From Aphrocallistes beatrix (Eukaryota > Porifera > Hexactinellida > Sceptrulophora > Aphrocallistidae): a DNA stretch of 64,000 nucleotides. Below the pieces are notes generated by a model. That model did not search any database, was not told the DNA's origin, and saw nothing but the letters and a program-made list of their open reading frames with translations. Location: NCBI GenBank assembly GCA_963281255.1, contig OY725489.1:2542001-2606000 (forward strand), read 5' to 3'. The position numbers were made by a program, and so were the translations under genes. Below are positions 32,850 through 43,970 of the stretch, in pieces. The stretch's first letter is position 1. The number at the start of each line of letters is the position of its first letter.

Positions 32850-35405
32850 ATGTCAAGCGATCATTCCTACGATCCAAGAGATGATGATTTACCTAGCGAT
32901 GATTCTGATGTTCCTGATGTACTACAAAATTTACCACCACTGATGTCAATTTCACAGGATTTGCCTCAGCTGTCTCAAGATTCTGCACCAGGTGAAGTTG
33001 TTTCATTAGCCACTGATCTATCTCAAATTGTTTCTGATGTGTTTTTGATACCAAGACTACTAAACCAATTTCTTCTACCCCTAAAACCTTTCGTAGGAAA
33101 TTTTTTGGTTCCAAAAAGCGTAAGTACAAGGGTGATTTATATCGGCAAAAATATCCAATGAGATGTAAAAAAAATCGTGTCGACGATTCACCACCCAAAC
33201 AAATATCTGAGGTGGTGGCAGAAAATAGTAATACTGAACCAGTTGCAGCAGCTAGTAAGTTGGATATTACGGAAATATCTACTGTAGCCTCGAAAATACA
33301 CTTATCAATACCTCAAGTTCGTAGTAGCGAATTACTTTCAACATAATCTAGTAAGACATACAAGGAAAAGACGATCAAATTATCTAGAATTGGTAGTGAA
33401 AGAATTTTGACAGATGTTTCCGTATTGGAATTGATGTTTTCAGATGCATTAGTATGCAAATTTTGCAAAAGAGGTTCAGTAAACTATTTGAGAAAAGTAA
33501 AAGTTTTGGATTTGCCCACTATTTATATCTACGATGTGATAATTGTGAAACTACCACCAATTTTTGGTCTGTCCAAGGAAAATTTAGTGGTAGAAAAATT
33601 CCAGTTGGTAATTTTACTGTTCGTGAACGTTTCGATACTTCTTACCAAGCTGTATTAGGTGCTAGTCTAGCTGGTATCGGTAAAATGGATCTAGACTATA
33701 TCTCTTGTAGTTTGGGTCTAGGGAAATCTCTATCATATCCATGTTTTACTGATATCAATCGAGATCTATTAGTCGTAGTTGAGCATATTGCAAACAAATC
33801 CATGCAGAAAGCCATAGACCAGCTTAGAGATTTGAATGGCTTGATGCCAGATGAAAAAGTTCATATCACCGGCTCATACGACGGAGCGTATCAAAGAAGA
33901 TCGAGTAAGAACTCTGGAGGGTTTTCTAGATATTGTTATTCTAGTCTAATAGATATGCAAACAGGCAAAGTTGTTGCTTATGAGGTAGCCTGTAATTCAT
34001 GTCCTAGATGTACCGAATTGCGTCACCAATTTGGATTTTGTCAGCCGTTGAATATAGTGCGAAATTTGAATTCCATTTGAAAATATGTCCAGGTAATTAT
34101 GGAGATTTTGCCTGCGTAAGTCTTGAGTCTATGATCTGTCCAGAAGTTTTGAATCAAGCTTACGAGAGGGGAATAATTTGCGATGGTATTATATGTGATG
34201 GAGACAATAAAACGTTTGAAAAAATTAAAGAAGTTGATCCATATGGGAAATTTTGGCTTAGCCACCATGTAAAAAGGTACGAGTGTCTTAGTCACCGTTG
34301 TAAGCGTCAGAAGGCTCATTTGATTGAATGGCAAAAAGATAGGATTAGGCAGGCCAGAAAAGACAAAGCACAGAAAATTAGTGCAGGTGTAAAAAAGATG
34401 TTCAGAAAGAATTCAGTGGAAAATTATCCCGTAAAAATATTCCCAGGAGAGATTGGTCAGAAACCTCGAAAAAATCCGTTGAAATGAAGTTTCTAACTGA
34501 TGTCATGCGCGCGCGAATAACATATATGTACCAGCTAGCTGTAAAACACCATAAAGGATGTGTAGAGCAAATTTTGCAATCCATTCTTGCTATCCTTTAC
34601 CACTACAGCGCTACTGATGAAACAGTTGCAGTTGCACATAATAAGTGTCCTATAGGTGCTGATTCTTGGTGTAGATACCAAGCAGCTATTTCACAAGGTT
34701 TGAGACCACCAAAACATCCTGGTCCAGAAGCTGTACAATTAGTCAAAGATGTGTTTGACCGTTATAATTATGATAAGCAGTTTTTTGTTGAACAAATTGC
34801 TGAAGGGCAAACATCAAACCATAATGAGGCCCTACATAATATTCTTTTCACGATGATTCCCAAAACTAATGCGATCAGTTACACTACAATGCGTTTAGGC
34901 AGTGCATTAGCAGTGATTAGATACAATGGGGGGTTTACTGATTTGTTGAGTGTCTTTGAGATTTTAGGGATTAGTTGCAGTGCTGGACTCCAGAATTTAT
35001 TCTACGAGTTAGATCGAAGAAGAGTGTCAAGAAGCTATACAATCTAAAAGAGAATGAAGCAGAGATTTGATGATAGACAGACTCGTACCAAGAGAGAATC
35101 AGATAAGATCAAGAAGCATGGGGAAGGATATGGCTCCGGTAAGTATTCGGCATCGTCGATTGCTCTCCCGCAAAGAAGTTTAGAAGAACTGGAGATACAA
35201 GGTCCTGAGATGAATCAAGAGCTTCCATACTCAAAAGAACCACGAGGATGCCAATTTTTTGGCTGAACATTGTGGTAAGTGTGGTATTGGGGAGCCTGGA
35301 AGTGAAGAGGATACTCGGTGGTATCATTATGTATGTGCAGGAATTGAGGACTCGAGTGTTATTATAGATTGTGAATGGTTTTGTACTAACGGTTTGGAAG
35401 TTTAA
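32850..35405 (+). pseudogene. Mutator-like/Kolobok-type transposase with PHD-like tail, broken
   Basis: N-terminus (from 32850) is acidic (DDDLPSDDSDVPDV), then a basic patch RRKFFGSKKRKYKG in another frame (near 33090). A cysteine segment follows (CKFCKRG, LRCDNC). The catalytic core shows HITGSYDGAYQRR (first Asp), GIICDGDNKTFEKI (second Asp, the family's GDGD motif), cysteine/histidine pairs ECLSHRCKR and KCPIGADSWCRYQ, and SNHNEALHNILF (Glu). A final segment at 35247..35405 encodes CGKCGIGEPGSEEDTRWYHY then VCAG and WFC, a PHD-like zinc finger. About five frame changes or stops separate the pieces (near 33080, 33344, 33470, 34050, 34480, 35050). Dead, unless some junctions are introns. 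TTAA borders were not found. Confidence 0.75.
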
Positions 35406-35448
35406 CCCCCAGGCTTTTTCCAAAGCCCATTTTTACTATATTATGACT

Positions 35449-35648
35449 NNNNNNNNNNNNNNNNNNNNNNNNNNNNNNNNNNNNNNNNNNNNNNNNNNNN
35501 NNNNNNNNNNNNNNNNNNNNNNNNNNNNNNNNNNNNNNNNNNNNNNNNNNNNNNNNNNNNNNNNNNNNNNNNNNNNNNNNNNNNNNNNNNNNNNNNNNNN
35601 NNNNNNNNNNNNNNNNNNNNNNNNNNNNNNNNNNNNNNNNNNNNNNNN
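35449..35648. other. assembly gap (200 N)
   Basis: Exactly 200 undetermined bases, so a placeholder length. It falls at the edge of an inverted repeat (35649..35724 with 36287..36361), which may have stopped the assembly. Confidence 0.99.
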
Positions 35649-35724
35649 CCATCAGCCATGCCCTTCCACAACATCACCTGGAAATAGCTCCTCAGAGAAT
35701 GAAATTTCGTAGCAGAGGCTGTAG
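35649..35724. repeat. inverted repeat arm (partner 36287..36361)
   Basis: 'ccacaacatcacctggaaat' and onward is the reverse complement of the partner with few differences. The arm starts directly at the gap edge. Confidence 0.8.
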
Positions 35725-36195
35725 TTGGTAGTCTTTCGGGTGTAACGAATCTTTTGGCTTCACTCACTATCTTGCAGAGATAGTGTATCTCAAGTCAAAC
35801 CAGTGCTTTATATCACAACTGTGTCTTGGTTTGGTTCAGAAAACACCCTAGCATAGCTTTTAAGGATGGAATCCTCTTTGAACTTGTACAGAGCAGACTT
35901 ATTTCCGAGCCCAAAAGTGCTGGAAGTGGTGTCACACCCGCTGAATGCATACAGAAAAAGCAGGGTGTGACAGATTTTGTCCCAAGCACCTGCTTTATCA
36001 CCTTGATGTCATACACTACGGTTGGTTTCCCTTTATCCGAGCGGAAGTATATCTTTTTTGCATTGTTGTTAGGCGTGTAGTGCAGCAACAGAACCAATAG
36101 ATCCGTATCATCGTCTATAAGATTGCTGTCTTGAAAGATGCCATTGATACTGCTGCCTTCACAATGTCAACATCGGCATCCTCTTCAGCCTGTAT
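35649..36195 (-). pseudogene. FEN/XPG-like nuclease core of a repeated gene family, broken
   Basis: Read from high to low coordinate: IQAEEDADVDIVKAAVSMA, DDDTDLLVLLLHYTPN, IYFRSDKGKPTVVYDIKVIK, then an HAFSGCDTTS-type motif (as SGCDTTS in one frame), FGLGNKSALYKFKED and ATKFHSLRSYFQVMLW. The DADVDIV, DDTDLL and GCDTT acids resemble the metal-binding acids of FEN1/XPG (PIN-like) nucleases. The pieces lie in several frames. The same family recurs at 52462..52713 and, for the C-terminal part, at 36240..36586, so it is repetitive and probably mobile. The element type is unknown to me. It runs into the gap. Confidence 0.55.
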
Positions 36196-36239
36196 TACAT
36201 GGCACCTCTTCCTCCCATACGTTCAGAAATGAGACGGAT

Positions 36240-36586
36240 GAGGGTATGTTTGTTGGCTTAATTGGAAAGGGAATCCTCTTTATTACTACAGTCTCCGCTA
36301 CGAAATTTATTCTCTGAGGAGCTATTTCCAGGTGATGTTGTGGATGGGGATGGAACAGCCAAGATAACAGCCTAATCCCAGTCATGTTGGACAGTAGCCC
36401 TGCACCCGAAGCACTCCTGAAAATGATCCACAGTAACTGTTCCACAGGATGTAGTAGTATCAGATGTAGCTACAGAAAACAAAGACTCTACTGGTTCCCA
36501 AGCATGCGGACGATGCCAAGATAACAACTGTGTGGCAATATTAAAGAAGGAATTGCATCGGATGATGAAACCGAAGATGAAATTGA
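36240..36586 (+). pseudogene. C-terminal part of the same family, with CXC-type cysteine region
   Basis: On the plus strand: IYSLRSYFQVMLWMGMEQ, then APEALLKMIHSNCSTGCSSI, RCSYRKQ, and, in changing frames, ACGRCQDNNC and an acidic end ASDDETEDEIEM followed by a stop at 36584..36586. The C-x-x-x-C pattern resembles the Tesmin/TSO1-like CXC region found at the C-terminus of this kind of protein. It overlaps in content with the end of 35649..36195 but in the opposite direction, so either two copies are head to head or the assembly is inverted here. Broken. Confidence 0.5.
36287..36361. repeat. inverted repeat arm (partner 35649..35724)
   Basis: Covers the SLRSYFQVMLW-encoding segment in the plus direction. 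Confidence 0.8.
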
Positions 36587-36589
36587 AAT

Positions 36590-37844
36590 GTGAACAATCA
36601 ATCCATCTACGTAAATATCCATCAATGCCACCTAAATTTTCCATGTTTATATTTCATAGGAGTTAGAGGGACAAAACAAAAATTTAGAGTATGTTTACCA
36701 ATAAAAATAAATGAATACAACCAGCCGCAAACCATAATATTTTAAAACTAACCCTTCTAGACAATTTATATTAAGAAATTCATACTCAGCAAGCATAGCC
36801 GAGAAAAATAAGGGGTCACTCGATATGGTTTACACCAAATTTGGAGATCGGAATTTTTACATTCCAGGCTGTTGCTAGGGAGGGCTCAAAAATATTTACT
36901 CAAAATATAGTCAATATATATATCAAATTGCCGGAAATTTGATGCTGAGCATATAATAAAACTGATTTACAATCATTCGAAAGGTTAAATCTCCGTTTTC
37001 AAAACCGGCGATTTTTATAGTCAGGGGTCAACGACGGGGTCGTGCGAAATCACTTTCGGATATTCCGATTTCGGTAAACTTTTAGTATGTTACTCCTAAT
37101 ACATGATACTACGGAAAAACGCAATAAAACAATTTCTTGCAATGTTTTTGGGGTTGGGACCATTTGCTTCCTATTTTGACCTGACTATACCTCAGCAAAG
37201 GAAATATCGAATTCACAACATTTAGAATGCACACATAATACTTTGATCAATTTGGATTGAAAAATTTTAGCGAAACGAAAACAGTTAGACAGGAATTGTT
37301 CAAAGGTCAATCGTACTTTTACACTCCCATAAAGATTCGCATTTTCCGCTAAAATATGATACATCAAAATGCTCATAAGGTACCATGCAATGGAGTTCTC
37401 GAGTCTGTAACTCAGAAAGCTGCAAAATGAATATTTATTTAATGTTTCGAATTAGTTTAGATTTCCGCATCCTTCTACTGAGTCGACTCACTCAATGAAG
37501 CTGCACAATCGGTCTGTCAACTGATTCTCATCCTATATTTAGAAAATAAAAACTCACATTTCATTGTTTATCTGTTGGTGGTGGCTCCTGGTCCATCCGC
37601 CTCCGCCTCCAGCGTGTTCGAGACTAGATAAAAGAAAAGGATATTATATACCTTAGCAAAGGAAATATCGAACAGGCTACTACACTCAGTTTCTAATCTA
37701 TATTGAGTAGTCTCCGAATACCAGATCCATTAGGGATATGGCTTTTGTCTGTTGAAGAGAGATTCCTGCTTATCGGAGACTGGTCCTTACATACATACAT
37801 TAAATCACTCAATTCACAACATTTAGAATGCAGTTTTGTATTTA
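36590..37844. other. non-coding interval
   Basis: No credible ORF. 'ccttagcaaaggaaatatcgaa' (first 20 bases; 37652..37671) repeats 'cctcagcaaaggaaatatcg' at 37191..37210, and 'attcacaacatttagaatgc' occurs at 37210..37229 and 37812..37831, so two short direct repeats about 460-600 bp apart lie here. 'gctgcacaatcggtctgtca' at 37500 resembles the family C 3' end. Confidence 0.45.
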
Positions 37845-37867
37845 TCCTTACTATTAAAACTCGATTA

Positions 37868-37941
<74 letters not shown>

Positions 37942-38434
37942 GTAACGAATTGATTGAAGAAACTGCCGGTCATGGAAAGCTAATTTTTGGCATGTGGGAG
38001 TATTTTGGCTATGGCTCCAGTAAGTTCTGAGCTCAGAGCAAAATGTCGACTCATCATGGAATTATGACGTCATTGTCACATTTTTAAAAGTTAAGCAACA
38101 CAGTTATTCGGGCATAACTCAGCCATTATAGGAGATAGAAGGCTGAAATTTTGATAGAATATGTATACTAACATACCTCACATATGATGCAACTATCATC
38201 AAAAAATGATGACTCATCACTCTGTGATTACGTCATCATTACTCATCAAAATTTCAAAATTTGACAAATTCGGTGCTTTTTCGTGCGATATCGATTATAA
38301 TAGTAGGAGAGACGTATTCAGAAATGTTATCTCCCATATAACTAATCAATGGTGACCACAGGCGACCGAAGGGAGCCTCCAGCGGACACAAAGTGTCCGC
38401 TAGCCGCGCAGCGCAAGCAAGCGAAGCGCGCTTG
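37845..38434 (+). mobile_element. HINE family B element, uninterrupted reference copy
   Basis: 5' end tccttactattaaaactcga, the 'cgattaatgtg' segment, a TA microsatellite (37872..37939), a body with 'gcatgtgggagtattttggc' and 'catggaattatgacgtcatt', then 'ggacacaaagtgtccgc' (itself a palindrome) and the 3' hairpin caagcg-aagcg-cgcttg ending at 38434. No terminal inverted repeats or target duplication are visible, as expected for rolling-circle elements. This copy gives the order used for the broken ones. Confidence 0.7.
37872..37939. repeat. TA dinucleotide microsatellite
   Basis: About 33 uninterrupted TA units, inside the 5' part of the HINE. Confidence 0.95.
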
Positions 38435-38869
38435 TTATCAATTAATATGGAGTATTGAGTGATCAATGCACGCAGAACACTTTGTATAACCATGGAATAG
38501 TGAAAATCATCAAAAATCACGGCGACTCTACGCAACGTAAGTTCGCAGTGTGCAAGTAAATCTATTTAATAACCTGTGTCCCATTATCAAGTTAATAAAT
38601 TTTCGTTTTACATTGTTCTCCAAGTAAATAATATCGGTTTTCAGTATAAATGTCAATTTCTCAGTATATACGTATATTATATATACACTTACGTTGGTGT
38701 TGGTTTGCACATTGTGCGTGAAGTATCGATTCTAGGGAATGAAAGCAAGGAAACAAAATATAATATGCATTAATAAAAGAAAATATAAGTACTGTATATC
38801 CTCCAAAACTTTAGCACTAACTACCATCAGCAGAAAAATAATTTCAGATATGATATTTTTCAGCTAATA

Positions 38870-39250
38870 CAAGCGTACTTCGTGCACTTGCATCGCGATG
38901 CTAGCGAAAAATTCGTGTCAGTAGATCGGGCGCCTGGAGATATCAGTCTAGTTCAGACGCTACAGATGCCTAGCTAGTATAAATCCCATCCATTAATCCA
39001 ATTCGAATTTTTTTACTCTAGCTAGTAATTTTTAACACAAACAAAATTTTTATCATATCGATTTCGAAAATACGATATTGAGAATCGACACCACTTAAAA
39101 ATATATCAATTGTTAAAAGCTCAACCTATTTTTAGAATTTTTTTATATAACTATATATAGAACTACTTTATATAACTATTGTAAACAAAAAGAACAAAAT
39201 ATTTAAATATTGTCCCAACAATATTTGGAATCTACATCCCCCAGGTAAAC
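38870..39250 (-). mobile_element. decayed HINE family A-like fragment
   Basis: Inverse hairpin region 'caagcgtacttcgtgcactt' followed by 'gggcgcctggagatatca' and, further right, diverged reverse copies of the family A unit ('atatcgatttcgaaaatac', 'ttgtaaacaaaaag'). Confidence 0.4.
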
Positions 39251-39790
39251 AATTTAATTGTAAGAAAATGTCTACTCACATTATTTTCTTTGGTGAGTCT
39301 AAAGACGAGAGACTGGATCTAAACGACATACAAATATCTATAATATGCGCTGTAATGACTCATGTTCCGGACCCGAGGGGGTTGGGAGGAGTTTAAACCA
39401 CCCTGGATTCGAAGATGACCCAGATACTTAATAAGAATTTTGACCTGAGCATCTCCTAGAAGCCCCTTCAATTGGTCAATGATTCCCGAAGCCCCTCCTC
39501 AGTTTGACACTTGATTATATACGTACAATAGAACCTCGTTGATACGAACAGATATTTTATCTGAATGGAGGAAAATATATGTAAATCACTCTATTAAAAC
39601 TAAGTCCGGTAATACAAACAAATTCGACCGTCCCTGCTGTTAGCATTAACGAGGTGCAAGAGTAAATATCAGTCGATATGATAGAGTTAATAAGAAAGTA
39701 CGGTTCGAGGAAAATAATATTTCTTCAATTAGGATTAAGTTAGTATGTATCAACAGCAACATTTTTCGAATTAAGTAAAGAAAAAAGAAA
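39251..39790. other. non-coding interval with a pogo-like MITE end
   Basis: Near 39530 'acaatagaacctcgttgata' resembles the start of a pogo/Tigger MITE; a matching end was not found with certainty. Otherwise nothing is seen. Confidence 0.3.
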
Positions 39791-39794
39791 CTCA

Positions 39795-39995
39795 CAGGGA
39801 TGATGCTGGTGAAGAGAAGAAGAGTTTAGACAACCTCGACAGGGTATCTATAGCCTCTAGGAGGCGATGGAATAATAATTCCCTCTGGATCCTCCTCCTG
39901 TCCCTCTCCTGCCTCCTCATTTCCCTCTCCTGCATCCTCTGTGCCTTCTCCCTCCGCCTCCGCCCCCCCTCACCTTCGTCCCGAATTGCCATCAT
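39795..39995 (-). CDS. possible exon, arginine/glutamate-rich (MAIR motif)
   Basis: The frame reads MMAIRDEGEGGRRRREKAQR, continues MQEREMRRQERDRRRIQREL, and ends LEAIDTLSRLSKLFFSSP before 'cctgtgagt', a plausible splice donor. Upstream of the ATG the frame is open (ESYLM). The MAIR-plus-acid motif also ends the coding-like segments at 43700..43970 and 50945..51190. This suggests a recurring exon of one gene or element family. The product is unknown. Confidence 0.35.
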
Positions 39996-40090
39996 TAAGT
40001 AACTCTCTATTTATATTTAGACTCCTTTACAGTTAAAATCTTGTGTGTGTACAAGTATGTAATTAATTAAATATGTAAAGCAGTATAAGG

Positions 40091-40292
40091 CAGGGGCGGC
40101 GCTAGCTCGGCACCACGGGTGGGGCACATCTTGAATTATTTATTGATAACTGTTGTCTTTTACGGTGGATTTTGGATATTTTTCACCTGGAAGTCAAAAG
40201 GGGATAATGGCTGTAGATTATTGTGCATTTGTCATTGTATGTTATTTTGGAATTTGAGTGACCCACCTGGCCTTACCCTAGCGCCGCCACTG
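40091..40292. mobile_element. hAT-like MITE
   Basis: Termini caggggcggcgctag and ctagcgccgccactg are inverted repeats; the flanks gtataagg and gtttaaga match at 6 of 8 positions, consistent with an aged 8-bp target duplication. 202 bp, non-coding. Confidence 0.7.
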
Positions 40293-40734
40293 GTTTAAGA
40301 TATAGGCGTCCGGTGGAGAGCACAGACGGACATGAAGTATTCGCAAAACAAATTAAAAATTGGACATCTGCCACTACTCCTCTGATATTGTGACTCATCT
40401 AAAAATGTCTTCATAGATTTAGACACCAGGATCGCAAATAATGAACCTGTGTAATATAAAACATTAATATACAAAATAAAGCTAAAAATGACTTATCAAG
40501 ATTACGTAGACTACAGTACTAAGCAACAATTAATTATGACTATAGGTTTTGCTGACTCATTTCCCGTAATCTATGCGTCTCTGTGTCTCGAGGTGCAAGG
40601 ACTGCATAAATGGCAATGGATTAGGCAGTAAATATTGAAAACAAAATTTTGTTAGTTTTCCATATTGAGAGATAATTCCATTGGAACTAGTAATGCACCA
40701 GAAATATTATTTCAAGTGGATCAGACAATTCTGG

Positions 40735-40915
40735 GACAAATTTCAGCCTTCTATTACCTACAATGGCTGTTGTAATAGTCGAAAAACTGAAATTTCTAAT
40801 TATAAAAAGGTGACAATGGCATCATAATTCCATGATGAGTCGATATTTTCGTCTGAGCTCAGAACTTAGCGGAGCCATAGCCAAAAGACTCCCACATGCA
40901 AGAAAATCAGCAGCC
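40735..40915 (-). mobile_element. HINE family B body fragment
   Basis: Reverse-orientation match to the 'ttcagccttctatta' to 'gactcccacatgca' part of family B, including 'ataattccatgatgagtcga'. Neither end is present. Confidence 0.6.
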
Positions 40916-41022
40916 GTATTCACTAAGATCGTAATAATTTGAGATATGGTAGCATTCTGAGATTTTGTTTGGCTTACTCAAATGGCCTTGTGGTTCAATC
41001 GGTCTCATTGTGGCACTAAATT

Positions 41023-41220
41023 GTGGCACATGACAAAATTTGATGGAACGCGACACAATTTTTAGTGGCACGCGACACAATTTACTATGGGAAAATCCCA
41101 TATAGACCATACATTATTAAAATATTATTGATCCATGGTCCATATGGGGTTTTCCCATAGTAAATTGTGTCGCGTGCCACTAAATTGTGTCGCGTTCCAT
41201 CAAATTTTGTCATGTGCTAC
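41023..41220. repeat. near-perfect 87-bp palindrome arms
   Basis: Arms 41023..41110 and 41134..41220 are reverse complements with very few mismatches around a 23-bp centre. Within each arm a 'cgcgacacaattt(a/t)' unit occurs two or three times. Because of the symmetry both strands encode the same short frame start (MV(Y/H)MGFSHSKLCRVPL). It could be a foldback MITE or a hairpin RNA source. Confidence 0.8.
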
Positions 41221-41229
41221 AATTATTGT

Positions 41230-42380
41230 CAGTCATGTGAATCAACAATATAAAGCCTCTATAATTATGCATGTTAGAATTAGTGTAAGAGTACACAATC
41301 AAAGAATGTATGTTTGTTTATTCATACAAACCCAAGAAGAATTTGGCAAGAATTATAGCATGTGATACATGTTGCGATGTTACACACAATCAGAGAATTG
41401 TTTTTAAAATATTTAAATTTTATTTGAAGTCTAATATCAATCAAGGTAGATTCAATGTTCGATAGAAGTAAATTTGAATAACATTTATGGAGTAATTAGT
41501 GAAAATCGAATTAATTGCAATACTTAAGACACCTCCCTAGGTTGCTTAAAGTTCGGTCTTAAGATCGAACTTTTTTTTGGCTAGCTTTTGGCTAGCCAAT
41601 ATATAAGCAAGCCATTGCGATAGCATTCAATACACATTGGGCAAAATGTGGCATTCATAGGGAATAGGCATTTGTGTTCATGTTTTATTCACCTATGGGA
41701 TAGTTATCAGGTATGATAAATCGATTGAGCCAAGTGAAAAATGCATATGGCTTCTATTTTATGGCTTATGGTGACACAGCATATTTCTCAAAACTGGTAT
41801 TTTTGTGGAAAAAGATGCTTGTAATACAGGCTAGAGTGCAACATTGTAACATTATTTATTCATCAATAATGGAGTTACATTATGACACTATGTTCTATTC
41901 ATCATCTAAAGATTAATATATGCTCGATAGGAATGATAGGAATGGTATATGCCAACTGGTGAGCCAAGACCTTTGTCAAAATACCGCAATTCATTCACTA
42001 AACAAGAATCTTCACGAAATTTCGTAACATTATTGTAAGATGAAATGAATACTTGTTCTTCTTGTTTTTATTCATGCTTGAACGTACGAGTACTTTGAAG
42101 CAAATAAATACTATAATAAATTCTGATTCAAGAAAATAAGTATTGATAAACTTTGTTTTCAAAATCCCATGTTGACCCTCGGGGGACGCCATTGTAGAAT
42201 ACAGCATTTTGGTTGAATACATGTTGTAATTGTAGTCCTTACTAACTGTAGCTATGAATTCATGTATTTGGCTCGTAAATTAATTGCTGAAAAATATCCA
42301 TCTGATTTAGCAGTATCCCTCTCGACATTATACGCTGGTAATCGTAATAATTTACATTACTGAAATAACTGAAAGTCAAT
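41230..42380. other. non-coding interval, nothing recognised
   Basis: Contains a small local direct repeat 'ttttggctagcttttggctag' (first 20 bases; near 41575) and no credible gene. Confidence 0.35.
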
Positions 42381-42384
42381 AAAG

Positions 42385-42900
42385 ATAAATGTTCAAACCT
42401 GTGATCTTGTATCTCAATCATAGTTCTGTTTTCCTAATTGATAGATTCTAGCTTCATCACATGCCTCCGCAACTGGACTGGGACTCGTGTGAAAAGCGTA
42501 ACTGATGTTCTCCACTTCTGCCACAAGTTGCCTTGGTTCTACTCGATCATCTACTGGGCAGAGGAATATTTGCTTGGGGAGCAGTGGAAAATGAATGTTA
42601 GAATGAGGTCTGGAACGGTAAATATTTGGCAGTCGAATTTAGCTAACCAAAACAAGTTATTAATAAAAAATTGCAATATATACATAAAATGAAACAATAT
42701 AAAATAGGAAGTGTTTTGAGATTTATTGACTTTGTTGAGCCTATTCAGTTGTATTTATAATGATGGGCTGCACACGAAGTTTCTCACATACCAGAGTTGC
42801 GAAACTAGTTACGCATATAAATTAAAATATGCAAGCACGCAAATTTCGATGATAAATTCCAATCGAGTGAAGTCATGGAAACATTAAAACCCTACTTTGC
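42385..42900 (-). repeat. dispersed repeat with coding-like segment (partner 62300..62920)
   Basis: Shares several blocks with 62300..62920 in the same orientation: 'caacctgtga', 'gcaactggactgggactcgt' and 'gaagtcatggaaac'. On the minus strand the central block encodes FHTSPSPVA in both copies, in the other copy followed by MHAMELEYIKDEHREDYDKN. The conserved frame in two diverged copies hints at a former coding exon. Function unknown. Confidence 0.5.
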
Positions 42901-43197
42901 CGCGGAATGTTGAATTGAAAGTGAACTGAATTGGAAATGAAAGTGGGGTCATTTCTATTAATACCTTTGAACCCTCGTCAAATTAGGCTTTTTTAATGAT
43001 AATTCGCATGATGACTTTGCATTACTTGTGCACAGGCAATTAGTAGTCCATCACGGGAGGAAGTAAACCACTTGTAAAATGTCTATTGGGATTCTAATGA
43101 CTAAAAATATGATGGACAGTTTACCTATCAAATAGCATGGTTCGCACTTCGAAAGAAACAATGTGTATATTTTATGAGCTATTAAATGTTGATATAT

Positions 43198-43628
43198 TCA
43201 AAAACAAATTATAAAAATAGGCTAGAGGCTGGCTTCCAATGATTGATATGGGGTTTTCAGGGGTGTAGATTTCGAATATACATAATAAGGGCAATAACAT
43301 AAATTATTTGTTTAAATTTGTTTACATTACAGACATAAAGTAAATATCATAAATTATTTGTTTACTTTTGTTTATAATAGATACATAAAATAAACAAATT
43401 ACAAAAATAGGCTAGAGGCTGGCTTCCAACGGTCGATATGGGGTTTTCAGGGGTGTAGATTTAGAATATTACATTTTCAGATCCATTTGAGAAATTACTC
43501 GTTAGCTTTTGTTTACAATATTCATATAGTTTAAAAATTCCCAAAATAGGTTAGATTGAGTAACTCCAGGCGCCCTCAGGGACACTCTGCGGACACGTAG
43601 TGTCTACAAGGTGAGCAGCGCAGGCTTT
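43198..43628 (+). mobile_element. HINE family A-like element, diverged
   Basis: Two to three tandem units ('aaaataggctagaggctggc', 'gatatggggttttcaggggt') and a decayed 3' end ('aactccaggcgccctcagg' to about 43628). The 5' tip is missing. Confidence 0.55.
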
Positions 43629-43699
43629 TCCTTACTGTTTGAACCTGTAAAGAAATAGTAAGAAAAAAACGGTTTCGACTGTAGTAATAATTTGTTAAT

Positions 43700-43970
43700 A
43701 AATGACGGCCTCCTCCTCCTCCTCCTCCTCTCTAATAGCCATCCCTATGTTCCTCTCCACGCAAAATAGGTCAACAAAGCGGTGGGATGCATTCAATTGT
43801 GAATGGATGGTCTTATTGTTGAAATATTGCGCTTGTGATAAATTCGAGGAAGGTCAATTGCAATATTGGATGTATTTTGCAGTTAGATTGTGTGCGTGCA
43901 ATTTAATGGCTGTAGCAGCTGAATATTGACCAAGGAATATCTTTACACTTTCAATTCTAGGTAGATGCTT
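43700..43970 (-). repeat. repeat with coding-like MAIR motif (partner 50945..51190)
   Basis: On the minus strand it encodes FVDLFCVERNIGMAIREEEE, then a stop after EAVIY. The partner encodes FIDLFCIERNRDMAIRGGGG in an open frame. Conservation of this peptide with synonymous and conservative changes suggests it once coded for protein. The serine-rich plus-strand frame (from 43702) is a by-product of the GAG/CTC repeat. Confidence 0.5.

Noticed and set aside
37703-37945. 80-codon frame ending in alternating Ile-Tyr
   Set aside because: The end is the TA microsatellite and the start has no protein-like pattern.
43702-43929. Serine-rich plus-strand frame
   Set aside because: It is the translation of a CTC repeat; the minus strand of the same segment shows a peptide conserved with 50945..51190.
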